Positions 1-8,061 of a stretch of DNA of 64,000 nucleotides are shown in pieces (positions within the stretch are counted from its first letter, which is position 1; each line of letters starts with the position of its first letter). Under the pieces are notes generated by a model, which saw nothing but the letters and a program-made list of their open reading frames with translations, did no database searches and had not been told where the DNA came from. The DNA comes from Pseudonocardia hierapolitana (GTDB lineage Bacteria; Actinomycetota; Actinomycetes; Mycobacteriales; Pseudonocardiaceae): the NCBI RefSeq assembly GCF_007994075.1, contig NZ_VIWU01000001.1:6634001-6698000 (forward strand), read 5' to 3'. Both the position numbers and the translations under genes were made by a program.

Positions 1-514
1 AGCGCAGCGCGCAGCTGGCCATGCTGGCCAGCGCGTCCGGGATCGTCTCCGGTACGCGTACCCGGCCCGATCCCGGCAGCACGTAGGAGTGGCGGGCGAA
101 CCCGCCCATCAGGTACGGCCACTCCTGCATCGAGACGTGGCCGTACGCGGTGCGCTTCAGGCACATCGCGGGCCGCTTGCGCGTGCACATCTCGCAGCGC
201 CCGCAGAACGAGTGCGTCCAGATCACGCGGTCGCCGACCCGCAGGTCCTGGCCGACGGAGTCGACGTCCGCGCCCTCGCCGATCGCGACGATCCGCCCGA
301 CCATCTCGTGCCCGAGGATCAGGGGCAGCCGGATGTCGAGGGCCAAGGAGCCTTCCCAGCAGTGCACGTCCGTGCCGCACAGCGAGCACGCCACGACCTC
401 GACGAGCAGGCCGCCCGCCTCGACCGTGGGCGGCACCGGCACCTCCTCGATGCCGATCGGCTCGCCGAACGCGCGGACGACCGCCGCGAGCGTGCGGTCG
501 GGAATCGTCGTCAT
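1..514 (-). CDS. Zinc-dependent alcohol dehydrogenase, MDR family (C-terminus outside window)
   Basis: This is the N-terminal 171 residues of a medium-chain zinc alcohol dehydrogenase; the rest lies beyond the window edge. The catalytic-zinc motif CSLCGTD is at about residues 43-49 and GHE at 68-70. Four structural-zinc cysteines lie at 104, 107, 110 and 118 (CGRCEMC then C). Such enzymes oxidise an alcohol to an aldehyde or ketone with NAD(P)+; the substrate cannot be told. The ATG at 514 follows the transporter stop by 14 nt, so it is probably the third gene of an operon with the transporter and the CoA transferase. The family is certain, the role open. Confidence 0.9.
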   Translation of the reverse strand, partial: MTTIPDRTLAAVVRAFGEPIGIEEVPVPPTVEAGGLLVEVVACSLCGTDVHCWEGSLALDIRLPLILGHEMVGRIVAIGEGADVDSVGQDLRVGDRVIWTHSFCGRCEMCTRKRPAMCLKRTAYGHVSMQEWPYLMGGFARHSYVLPGSGRVRVPETIPDALASMASCALR

Positions 515-528
515 CCGCTGGATCTCCT

Positions 529-1857
529 TCACAACGCGGTGGGCGCGCCGGCCGCGGGTGCCGGCGTCGTCGTGCGGGTGCGGACCCGGCCCCACAGTGT
601 GATGACCAGGACTGTCACCAGGCACAGTCCGATGATGTAGAGCGCGACGGGCCAGGGTTCGCCGCCCGAGCGCAGCATCAGGGCGGCGGCGATGAGCGGG
701 GTGAACCCGCCGATGAGCGCCGCGCCGAGCTGGTAGCCGAGCGATGCGCCGCTGTAGCGGACGCGCGCGTCGAACAGCTCGGAGAAGTACTGGGTCTGGG
801 CGCCGTACATCGAGGCGTGGCCGACGGCGAGCCCGACGACCAGCGCGACCCACAGCGCACCGGAGGAACCGGTGCCGACGAGCCAGAAGAACGGGAAGGC
901 GAACACCGCCATGAACGCGGCGCCGAAGACGTACACCGGCCTGCGGCCGACGCGGTCGGCGAGCACGCCGAACAGGCCCACGGTGCCGATCGCGACGAGG
1001 CTCGCGACGAGCACGCCGTTCAGCGCGACGCTCTGGCCAGGCCCGGACTCGCGGTTCGCGAGGGTGAGGGCGAACACCGTGATCAGGTAGAACGTGCCGG
1101 TCTCGGCCGCCTTGGCGCCGAAGGTGACGAAGACGCTGCGTCCACTCGTGCGCAGAGCCTCGACGATCGGGACCTTGACCGGTTCCTGGGCCTGCGCGGC
1201 GGCGCGGGTGAACTCCGGTGACTCCGTGATCGACCGCCGCAGGTACAGCCCGACGACCACGAGCACGAAGCCGAGCAGGAACGGGACGCGCCAGCCCCAG
1301 GAACGGAACTGGTCCTCCGGGAGGAGCAGGAACGCGCCGAGCACGAGGTTCGACACGACGATCCCCGCGTAGACGCCCATCTGCGGCCAGGTGCCGTAGA
1401 AGGCGCGGCGGCCCTCGGGGGCGTGCTCGACCGTCATGATCGCCGCCCCGCCCCACTCCCCGCCGTGGGCGAGGCCCTGCAGGAGGCGCAGCGTGACGAG
1501 CAGGACCGGAGCGGCCATGCCGATGGTCTCGTAGGTGGGCAGCAGGCCGATCCCGACGGTCGCGGCACCCATCAGCCCCAGCGTGGCGATCAGCACCGAC
1601 TTGCGCCCGACCCGGTCCCCGAAGTGTCCGGCGATCACCCCACCCAGCGGGCGGGCGACGAAGCCGACACCGAAGGTGGCCAGGGCGAGCAGGGTGCCGA
1701 CCGCCGGGTCCGTGCTGTGGAAGAACAGCGAACCGAAGATCGTGGCCGAGAGCGCCCCGTAGAGGTAGAAGTCGTAGTACTCGAGCATCGTGCCGATGCC
1801 GCTGGCGAGGGCGACGCGGCGGACCTGCCGCGGCTCCGGTGGGGTGGTTGTCGACAT
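529..1857 (-). CDS. MFS transporter, metabolite:H+ symporter (MHS) type
   Basis: A 442-residue membrane protein with about 12 hydrophobic segments. It opens with the MHS signature around residues 16-45 (GTMLEYYDFYLYG) and carries the MFS loop motif GDRVGRKS after the second segment. MHS members such as ShiA, KgtP and ProP import organic acids or compatible solutes with protons. I chose the ATG at 1857 because the MHS N-terminus begins there and AGGAAGAGGA lies just upstream; the frame stays open further but that extension has no similarity to the family. It sits between a CoA transferase and an alcohol dehydrogenase with short gaps, so it probably imports an acid or alcohol that those enzymes process. 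Confidence 0.92.
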   Translation of the reverse strand: MSTTTPPEPRQVRRVALASGIGTMLEYYDFYLYGALSATIFGSLFFHSTDPAVGTLLALATFGVGFVARPLGGVIAGHFGDRVGRKSVLIATLGLMGAATVGIGLLPTYETIGMAAPVLLVTLRLLQGLAHGGEWGGAAIMTVEHAPEGRRAFYGTWPQMGVYAGIVVSNLVLGAFLLLPEDQFRSWGWRVPFLLGFVLVVVGLYLRRSITESPEFTRAAAQAQEPVKVPIVEALRTSGRSVFVTFGAKAAETGTFYLITVFALTLANRESGPGQSVALNGVLVASLVAIGTVGLFGVLADRVGRRPVYVFGAAFMAVFAFPFFWLVGTGSSGALWVALVVGLAVGHASMYGAQTQYFSELFDARVRYSGASLGYQLGAALIGGFTPLIAAALMLRSGGEPWPVALYIIGLCLVTVLVITLWGRVRTRTTTPAPAAGAPTAL

Positions 1858-1897
1858 CCGGGGGTTGTCCTCTTCCTTGAGATGCGATGCCGTTCGG

Positions 1898-3178
1898 TCA
1901 GCTCGTGCGGACGGACGGGGCGTCCGGGGCGGGTTCGGGCGACGGGACCTCCGGCCGGGTGCCGCTGGGCCCGACGACGCTCTCGGACACGAGCCGTGCG
2001 AGCTCGTCGGGCGGGCACCCCAGCAGGTCGCGCAGGATCTCGTCGTTGTGCTCGCCCAGCAGCGGCCCGGGGGTGCGGATGCGGCCAGGGGTGCGGGTGA
2101 GGTTCGCGATGAGGCCCTGCATCCGCAGGGGGCCCAGTGCGGGGTGCTCGACGGTGGTGATGCTGCCCCGCTCGTCGAAGTGCGGATCCGTGGCGATGTC
2201 GGCGATCGAGTAGACCGGCCCGACGGTGGCGCCTGCGGCCTCGAACGTCGCGAGGACCTCGTCGTTGTCGCGGTCGGCGACCCAGCTCGCGATGGCCTCG
2301 TCGATCTCGTCGCGGTGGGCGATGCGCCCGGTGATCTCGTCGAACCACGGTGCGTCGGCGAGGTCGTCGCGTCCGACCGCGCGCAGGATCCGCCGCCCGG
2401 TGGCGGTGGTCGCACCCGACAGCGCGACCCAGCGCCCGTCCCGCGTGCGGTAGCACTCGCGCGGCACGTTGAAGGCGGTGCGGCTGCCCTGGCGGCTCGG
2501 CACGATGCCGAGCTGGTCGTGGGCGGTGGTCTGGGCGCCGAGGATCCAGAACAGCGGTTCGTAGATCGACAGGTCGACGACCTGCCCCTCGCCCGTGCGT
2601 TCGGCGTGGCGCAGGGCCGTCATCGTCGCGAACGCGCCTGCGAGGGCGGCGACGCCGTCGGCGAGCGGCCACTGGGGGAGCACCGGCGGCCCGTCCGCCT
2701 GCCCGTTGGTGTCGGCGAAGCCGGAGATCGCCTCTGCGAGGGTGCCGAAGCCGGGCCGCGTCCGGTACGGGCCGGTCTGGCCGAACCCGGAGACGCGCAC
2801 GACCACGAGCCGCGGGTTGACCCGCAACAGGTCGTCGGGGGCGAGACCCCAGCGTTCGAGCGTGCCCGGCCGGAAGCTCTCGACGAAGACGTCGGTCTCG
2901 GCCAGCAGCTGCCGCAGCAGGTCCGCGCCGCGCGGATCGGACAGTGCGAGCGTGATCGCGCGCTTGTTGCGCCCGACGAGGGCCCACCACAGCGACTCGC
3001 CGTCCTTGTGCCACGCCCAGGAACGCAGGCCGTCGCCGCGCGGGTGCTCGACCTTGACAACGTCAGCGCCGAAGTCCCCGAGGAGGGTCGCGATCATCGG
3101 GCCGGCGTAGATCGTCGCCGCGTCGACGACCCGCACTCCGGAGAGCGGGAGCTCGGAGGCCTCAGTCGTGTCAAACAT
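1898..3178 (-). CDS. CaiB/BaiF family (family III) CoA transferase
   Basis: A 426-residue protein with the family III layout: an N-terminal CoA-binding half (GVRVVDAATIYAGPMIATLL), then PLADGVAALAG, whose Asp (about residue 174) aligns with the nucleophile forming the acyl-anhydride intermediate in formyl-CoA transferase. The enzyme would move CoA from an acyl-CoA donor to a carboxylic acid, activating a substrate for catabolism. The ATG at 3178 is preferred over the upstream start at 3232 because the conserved domain follows at once. A -10-like TAGATT ends 7 nt before it, suggesting a leaderless mRNA. It leads the operon with the MHS transporter and zinc dehydrogenase. The acid substrate is unknown. 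Confidence 0.9.
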   Translation of the reverse strand: MFDTTEASELPLSGVRVVDAATIYAGPMIATLLGDFGADVVKVEHPRGDGLRSWAWHKDGESLWWALVGRNKRAITLALSDPRGADLLRQLLAETDVFVESFRPGTLERWGLAPDDLLRVNPRLVVVRVSGFGQTGPYRTRPGFGTLAEAISGFADTNGQADGPPVLPQWPLADGVAALAGAFATMTALRHAERTGEGQVVDLSIYEPLFWILGAQTTAHDQLGIVPSRQGSRTAFNVPRECYRTRDGRWVALSGATTATGRRILRAVGRDDLADAPWFDEITGRIAHRDEIDEAIASWVADRDNDEVLATFEAAGATVGPVYSIADIATDPHFDERGSITTVEHPALGPLRMQGLIANLTRTPGRIRTPGPLLGEHNDEILRDLLGCPPDELARLVSESVVGPSGTRPEVPSPEPAPDAPSVRTS

Positions 3179-3191
3179 TTGATAAAATCTA
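3171..3191 (-). promoter_or_regulatory. Leaderless promoter and inverted-repeat operator of the CoA transferase operon
   Basis: On the minus strand TAGATT (3191-3186) is a -10-like hexamer 7 nt before the ATG. The 12-bp inverted repeat TCAAA-CA-TTTGA (3171-3182) covers the start codon and presumed transcription start. A repressor bound there would block initiation. No regulator gene is adjacent, so the binding protein is unknown. Confidence 0.45.
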
Positions 3192-3359
3192 GATCGTCGC
3201 TCCGATCGGATGCAACCCCTCCCTCCGAACACCTCCCGGAGACCTTCCTGTGAGTCCCGCGGCTGCGGGGCCCGCGGGGCGAGCTCGGAGCCGTGGATTC
3301 ACAGGGTTCGCACAGAAGCTCCCAGGAACCGGCCGGAGCGGGTCGCCACGATCCCGGCT

Positions 3360-4011
3360 GTGGCGAGCATCGAAGTGAGAAAGCTGACCAAGCGGTACGG
3401 GCCCCGGACCGTGGTGGACGACCTGTCGTTCACCGTCTCCGCCGGGCAGGTCACCGGGTTCCTCGGTCCCAACGGCGCCGGCAAGTCCACCACGATGCGG
3501 ATGATCATGGTCTGGCCGCCGCGAGTGGGGGCTCGGTCACGATCGGCGGCCGGCGCTACCGGGACCTGCCCGTGCCGCTGGCCGAGGTGGGTGCGCTGCT
3601 GGACGCCGGTGCGGTGCACGGTGGCCGGACGGCGTACGACCACCTGCTCGCGCTGGCCGCGAGCAACGGCCTTCCGCGCCGCCGGGTCGCCGAGGTGCTG
3701 GCCCGTACCGGCATGGACGGGGTGGCCCGCCGCCGTGCCGGGGAGTTCTCGCTCGGCATGCGGCAGCGGCTCGGGATCGCGGCGACGCTGCTCGGCGACC
3801 CGCGGGTGCTGATCTTCGACGAGCCGGTGAACGGCCTCGACCCGGAGGGCATCCGCTGGATCCGGGACTTCATGCGGTCGCTCGCCCGCGAGGGCCGGGC
3901 GGTGCTCGTCTCCAGCCACCTCATGAGCGAGATGGCGCAGACCGCCGACCACCTGGTGGTCATCGGGCGCGGCCGGCTGATCGCCGACACGGGCATGAGC
4001 GAGTTCATGCG
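3360..4011 (+). pseudogene. ABC transporter ATP-binding protein, frameshifted and truncated
   Basis: From the GTG at 3360 one frame encodes an ABC ATPase N-terminus with a Walker A motif (GPNGAGKST, about 3469-3495). Just after MRMIM, near 3510, homology moves to the next frame, as expected if one G were lost from a GGG run. The second frame continues through the signature-like FSLGMRQRLG, Walker B (VLIFDEPVNGLD) and the switch-His region (VLVSSHLMSE). Homology stops at MSEFMR near 4010, where a sequence from another gene begins. The intact family is about 300 residues and works with a membrane permease, which is absent. With an early frameshift and a lost tail, this is almost surely non-functional unless the frameshift is a sequencing error. 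Confidence 0.85.
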
Positions 4012-4140
4012 CGGTCGCTGGCCCGTGCCCACGACGGGGACGTCGAACTGGAGACGGCGCTGGGGGAGGGCGCCTGCTTCCGGCTGCCCTTGCCCCTGCT
4101 GCACCACCCGGCGAACGGGTCCGGGCGTTCATGGTCGTGA
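4012..4140 (+). pseudogene. C-terminal remnant of a sensor histidine kinase
   Basis: Immediately after the ABC ATPase breakpoint, in another frame, the sequence reads RSLARAHDGDVELETALGEG and then CFRLPLPL before a stop. This is the end of a HATPase_c domain (the usual ending is ARAHGGD...GxGTxFRLxLP). Only about 40 residues survive. A deletion probably joined an ABC transporter gene to a two-component gene. From 4110 to 4219 a further short open stretch in a third frame is not recognisable. Confidence 0.6.
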
Positions 4141-4223
4141 CGACGGCCATGGACGACCGGGGCGTCGCGTGGCCGAAGGCGCTCGTGGTCGCCGCCGCCG
4201 AGCGGACCCTTGATCGGCAAGGG

Positions 4224-4235
4224 TGATGATCATCA
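4224..4235. promoter_or_regulatory. 12-bp perfect palindrome at the start of the DUF480-methyltransferase gene
   Basis: TGATGATCATCA is its own reverse complement. It overlaps the likely ribosome-binding stretch (AAGGGTGAT) and the first candidate start codons of the next gene. It could be an autoregulatory operator or chance; nothing else here tells which. Confidence 0.3.
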
Positions 4236-5470
4236 TGCTGGGGGAGTACTACGCTCCCGGCGTGGCCGAGTCACGACCGCAGTTGTCCGCCGTCGAGCAG
4301 CGGGTGCTCGGTGCGCTGTTGGAGAAGCAACGCACGGTCCCGGCGAGCTACCCGCTCACCCTCAACTCCTTGCGCACCGCCTGCAACCAGGCGAGCAGCC
4401 GTGATCCGGTCACCGACTACGACGACTCGCTGCTGCAGGCGACGCTGAAGGAGCTCAGGGACCGCGAGCTGGTCCGCCCGGTGTGGACCGGCGCGGGATC
4501 CCGGGTCGTGAAGTTCCACCAGCGGCTCGAGGAGCACGTCGGGATCGGCGAGCCCGAAGTGGCGGTGCTGACCGTGTTGTTGCTGCGTGGGCCGCAGACC
4601 CCCGGCGAGCTGCGGAGCCGGGCCGCGCGGCTGCATCCGTTCGAGGATCGCACCGAGGTGGAGGCCACGCTCCGCGGGCTCGCAGCGCGGTCAGAGCCCC
4701 TGGTCGTCGAGTTGGAACGCAGGCCGGGTCAGCAGGATCGCCGGTGGGCTCATCTGCTCGGCCCGCTGCCGGAGGCGACACCCCCACCCGCGCCCGTCGA
4801 TCGGGACGTCGTCATCGCCGCGGGCGCCGATGTCCGCGACGCCCGTGTGCTCGCCGGGTACGACGCCGCCGCGGCGGGCTACGCGCGGGAACTGTCGGCC
4901 GAGCTGGAGCACAAACCGTTCGACTGCTGGCTGCTCGACCGCATCGCCCGCGACGCGGACGGCGGACCGGTCGCGGACGTCGGTACCGGGCCGGGACACG
5001 TTGCCGCCCGGCTCGCGGCGTCCGGGGCCTCTGTGGTCGGCGTCGACCTGTCGCCCGCGATGATCGACCAGGCCAGGAACCTGTTCCCGGATCTGGAGTT
5101 CGAGGTCGGCGACCTGACGAACCTGCTGAGACCGCGCGCCGCCGCGGGATGGTCGGCGATCACCGCGTGGTACGCGTTCGTGCACATGGCCACCTCCGAG
5201 CTTCCGGCCGTGATCGCCGGGCTCGCCCGGGTGCTGGTCCCCGGCGGGCGGTTGGCGTTCGCGCTGCACGCAGGTGAGGAGGTGCGCCACGTCGACGAGC
5301 TCTTCGGTGCGCCCGTCGACCTGGAATTCGTGCTGCACGACCCTTCCGAGGTGGTGGACGCCGTCCGCGCCGCCGGACTGGTGGACATCGAGTGGTACCT
5401 GCGTTCCCCACTCCGTGACGTCGAGACGCCCACCGACCGCCTCTACGTCGTAGCGCGGCGACCTCTCTGA
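4235..5470 (+). CDS. YceH/DUF480 domain fused to SAM-dependent methyltransferase
   Basis: A two-domain protein of about 411 residues. The first 170 residues match YceH/DUF480 (LSAVEQRVLGALLEKQRTVP, then YPLTLNSLRTACNQ), a paired winged-helix fold. The C-terminal half is a class I methyltransferase with motif I VADVGTGPGHVAARL and VDLSPAMIDQA. This domain order is known in actinobacteria, but its substrate is not. Starts at 4223, 4226, 4235 and 4262 share the frame; 4235 has AAGGGTGA at good spacing, while the conserved region begins only after 4262. It is a single-gene unit convergent with the flavoprotein operon downstream. Confidence 0.82.
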   Translation: MLGEYYAPGVAESRPQLSAVEQRVLGALLEKQRTVPASYPLTLNSLRTACNQASSRDPVTDYDDSLLQATLKELRDRELVRPVWTGAGSRVVKFHQRLEEHVGIGEPEVAVLTVLLLRGPQTPGELRSRAARLHPFEDRTEVEATLRGLAARSEPLVVELERRPGQQDRRWAHLLGPLPEATPPPAPVDRDVVIAAGADVRDARVLAGYDAAAAGYARELSAELEHKPFDCWLLDRIARDADGGPVADVGTGPGHVAARLAASGASVVGVDLSPAMIDQARNLFPDLEFEVGDLTNLLRPRAAAGWSAITAWYAFVHMATSELPAVIAGLARVLVPGGRLAFALHAGEEVRHVDELFGAPVDLEFVLHDPSEVVDAVRAAGLVDIEWYLRSPLRDVETPTDRLYVVARRPL

Positions 5471-5548
5471 TCGCCGCTCCGTCGGTTTCCGCACGGACTG
5501 GGCAGGGCGGTCGATGGGGAGGACCGAGCGGGGTGGCGAGCGGTTGTG

Positions 5549-7015
5549 TCATGCGGGTCGTTCGTAGGTTTCAAGGAGTCGAAGCCAGACCTCGCTGAGG
5601 GTGGGGAAGGCGGGGACGGCGTGCCAGAGCCGATCGAGGGGGACTTCGGCGGTGATGGCGATGGTGGCGGCATGGAGGAGTTCGGCGACGTCGGGGCCGA
5701 CGAGGGTGAATCCGACGATGACCTTCCGGTCCTCGTCGACGACCATGCGGGCGTGTCCGTCGTAGCCGTCGGCGTGCAGGGCGGCTCCGGCGACGGCGCC
5801 GAGGTCGTGGTCGACGATGCGCACGCGCAGGCCGGCTTCGGTGGCGGCGGCCGCGGTCAGTCCGACGGAGGCGACTTCGGGTTCGGTGAACACGACCTGG
5901 GGCACGGCGCGTTCGTCGGCGGTGACCGCGTGCCGACCCCATGCCCGGTCGTCGACGTGCGCCCCGCGGGCGCGGGCGACGATGAGGTCGCCGACGGCGC
6001 GGGCCTGGTACTTGCCCTGGTGGGTGAGCAGCACCCGGCGGTTGACGTCCCCGGCGGCGTAGAGCCAGCCGTCCCCGACCGGACCGCCGTGGGCGTCGAG
6101 GACACGCAGGGTGTCATCGACGGTCAGCCAGGCACCCGGTGTCAGACCGACAGCCTCCAGGCCCAGGTCGGTGGTGTTGGGGCGGCGCCCGATGGCCACG
6201 AGGAGCTCGTCGGCTTCGACCTGTTCACCGTCGGCGAGGGTGATGTGCACGGTTCCGGTGTCGTCGCGGCGCACGGCGTGGGCTTCGGCGCCCACCCGGA
6301 TCGACACCCCGGTCTTCTCCAGGGTTTCGGTGACCCGTTCACCGGCGAACGGCTCGGCGGTGGGGAGTACCCCGTCGCGGGCCAGCACGGTCACGACGGA
6401 GCCGAGGCCGGCGTAGGCGGTGGCCATCTCCATGGCCACCACACCGCCACCGATGACGGCCAACCGGGCCGGGACGGTGTGGGCGGTGGCGGCTTCCCGG
6501 CTGGTCCACGGTGCCGCGGCCGCCATCCCGGGGACGTCGGGGACGAGTGCGCTGGTCCCGGTGGCGACGACCACGGCGTGGCGTGCGGTCAACGTGACCG
6601 TGCCGTTGCCGTCGCCGGTGCTGTCGGGCACGTCGACGGTGCGGGGGCCGCTGATGCGCCCCTGTCCTCGGTAGAGGGTGATCCCGGCCTGCTGCAGCCA
6701 GGACACCTGTCCGTCGTCCTTCCAGTGCGAGGCGAAGTTGTCGCGCCGGTGCAGCACCGCCGCGGTGTCCAGGCCGCCGGTCACCGCTTCCCGTGCGCCG
6801 GGCAGTCGCTGAGCCGCCCGTACCGCCGCGGTGCTGCGCAACAGCGCCTTGGTGGGCATGCACGCCCAGTAGGAGCATTCACCGCCGACCAGTTCCCGCT
6901 CGACGATGGCCACGCTCAACCCGCCCTGCACCGCGCGGTCGGCGACGTTCTCCCCGACCGGGCCCGCGCCGATCACGATGACGTCGAAGGCGGCGACATC
7001 AGAAGTGGTGGTCAT
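5549..7015 (-). CDS. FAD/NAD(P)-dependent disulfide oxidoreductase (dihydrolipoamide dehydrogenase-like)
   Basis: A 488-residue flavoprotein of the pyridine-nucleotide disulfide reductase family. It has the FAD fold GAGPVG at residues 16-21, the redox pair C47-x4-C52 (GECSYWACMPTK), an NAD(P) fold (VIGGGVVAMEMA) and a C-terminal dimerisation domain. The C-terminal catalytic His-Glu of true dihydrolipoamide dehydrogenases (HxHPTLSE) is altered: here PAFPTLSE has Phe at the His position. It is therefore unlikely to serve a 2-oxoacid dehydrogenase complex, and I give it no lpd symbol. It lies 1 nt after a small membrane protein gene in one operon behind a long palindromic operator. Confidence 0.88.
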   Translation of the reverse strand: MTTTSDVAAFDVIVIGAGPVGENVADRAVQGGLSVAIVERELVGGECSYWACMPTKALLRSTAAVRAAQRLPGAREAVTGGLDTAAVLHRRDNFASHWKDDGQVSWLQQAGITLYRGQGRISGPRTVDVPDSTGDGNGTVTLTARHAVVVATGTSALVPDVPGMAAAAPWTSREAATAHTVPARLAVIGGGVVAMEMATAYAGLGSVVTVLARDGVLPTAEPFAGERVTETLEKTGVSIRVGAEAHAVRRDDTGTVHITLADGEQVEADELLVAIGRRPNTTDLGLEAVGLTPGAWLTVDDTLRVLDAHGGPVGDGWLYAAGDVNRRVLLTHQGKYQARAVGDLIVARARGAHVDDRAWGRHAVTADERAVPQVVFTEPEVASVGLTAAAATEAGLRVRIVDHDLGAVAGAALHADGYDGHARMVVDEDRKVIVGFTLVGPDVAELLHAATIAITAEVPLDRLWHAVPAFPTLSEVWLRLLETYERPA

Positions 7016-7016
7016 G

Positions 7017-7574
7017 TCAGTTGCCCTTCGCAGCGCGGCCGAGGCGCAGGGCCGAGACGAGGAAGAAGATCCCGCCGAGCACGGCGTAGCCGGCGACCCT
7101 GCCCAGCGTCTGGCCGTCGGCGGCGGCCTGCACGAAGAACGAGGTGCCCGCGAGCACGGAGATGCCGCCGCTGGCGATCATCGCCCACTGGCCGCCCAGC
7201 TTGCGGCGCGTGAGGGCCACGACGAGCTGGACGATCCCCGCGACGACGGCCCATACGCCCCACACCCGCAGGACCGCAGGGATGCCGGAGGTGAGGGCGA
7301 CGATAAGGCCGATCGCGGCGAGCGAACTGATCGCGATGTTCACGTACAGGAGCCGGGCCGATCCGCTCGCCCCGGACGAGCGGGCATCGACGATCGCGGC
7401 GGCCACGTCGAACAACGGGTACAGCACGATCAGTGTCACGCTCACGGGCCCGACGCCCGACCCGACCGCGAACATCAAGGCGGCCCACACGATCGCGAAC
7501 CCGAAACGGACGAAATACAGATATCGAAGAACGGACGCGTTCCCCGTCGAACTCGACGCGGCAGCGGTGGTCAT
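7017..7574 (-). CDS. Small multi-pass membrane protein, HdeD/DUF308-like
   Basis: A 185-residue protein with about six hydrophobic segments and short polar loops, starting at an ATG behind AAGGATC. Its segment pattern resembles HdeD/DUF308 proteins, whose role in actinobacteria is unknown. It is the promoter-proximal partner of the flavoprotein gene, 1 nt apart, which suggests a shared redox or stress role. There are no catalytic motifs. Confidence 0.75.
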   Translation of the reverse strand: MTTAAASSSTGNASVLRYLYFVRFGFAIVWAALMFAVGSGVGPVSVTLIVLYPLFDVAAAIVDARSSGASGSARLLYVNIAISSLAAIGLIVALTSGIPAVLRVWGVWAVVAGIVQLVVALTRRKLGGQWAMIASGGISVLAGTSFFVQAAADGQTLGRVAGYAVLGGIFFLVSALRLGRAAKGN

Positions 7575-7684
7575 GGTTGATCCTTCCGAATGGTGCAGAT
7601 GAAGTGGGCAGTCGGATCGACTGGCGGGCGAGCGGCTCCGCGGAACACGGGCGAGACGATCCGCTTTGCTGGTGAGCCCTTCTC

Positions 7685-7718
7685 CGCTAGGTAGACGAAC
7701 TGGTTCGTCTACCTAGCG
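7685..7718. promoter_or_regulatory. 34-bp inverted repeat, probable TetR-type operator
   Basis: Two perfect 16-nt arms (CGCTAGGTAGACGAAC and its complement) flank a central TG. It lies 111 nt upstream of the membrane protein-flavoprotein operon and is the only strong element between that operon and the transporter at 8062. There is no T-run, so a terminator is unlikely. Arms this long and centred on GAAC-TG-GTTC are typical of TetR-family operators. No regulator gene adjoins. From 7719 to 7940 I see nothing else. Confidence 0.6.
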
Positions 7719-7946
7719 ATCACGGTTCCGCGCCGGGTCTGTCACCGCAAGGAAAAGTGATGCACGCCACTGCTCGCGCGACCGCGGCAGCGCCGTCGTC
7801 AGCGCTGGCCGCGCGGTGATCGACGCTGCGAGGACGGGCGCCGCGTTGCCCCGTCGCGCCTCGCCGTGAGGGCGCCGGCGGACGTCCCGTGACCGGCCGT
7901 CCGGGCTGGACCCGGTAAGGGGGTGGCCATCAACATTTCGATCTTG

Positions 7947-7966
7947 TAGAGTGAGCGTTCCATACA
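7947..7966 (+). promoter_or_regulatory. Shared promoter/operator element, copy A (AAHS transporter)
   Basis: TAGAGTGAGCGTTCCATACA is the first of three near-identical 20-mers in this window (others at 9747 and 19359). The left end is a -10-like box and GCGTTCCATACA would overlap the transcription start. It lies about 95 nt before the transporter ATG, so this unit has a 5' leader that copy B lacks. Confidence 0.6.
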
Positions 7967-8032
7967 GAGAGCGTATCGCTCGGTCGACGCCTTCTTCCAC
8001 ATCGGCTCACGGCCCGCGTGCGCGGGCCCGGG

Positions 8033-8048
8033 TCGCAACGTCGCAACG
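8033..8048 (+). repeat. Tandem TCGCAACG leader repeat of the AAHS transporter
   Basis: TCGCAACG occurs twice head-to-tail, 13 nt before the ATG. A near copy (TCGCAACGTTGCAACG) lies 17 nt before the PIG-L gene at 54840. Both leaders also share GCGTATCGCT further upstream. This suggests a common regulatory leader. Confidence 0.5.
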
Positions 8049-8061
8049 AAGCGAGGTTCGT

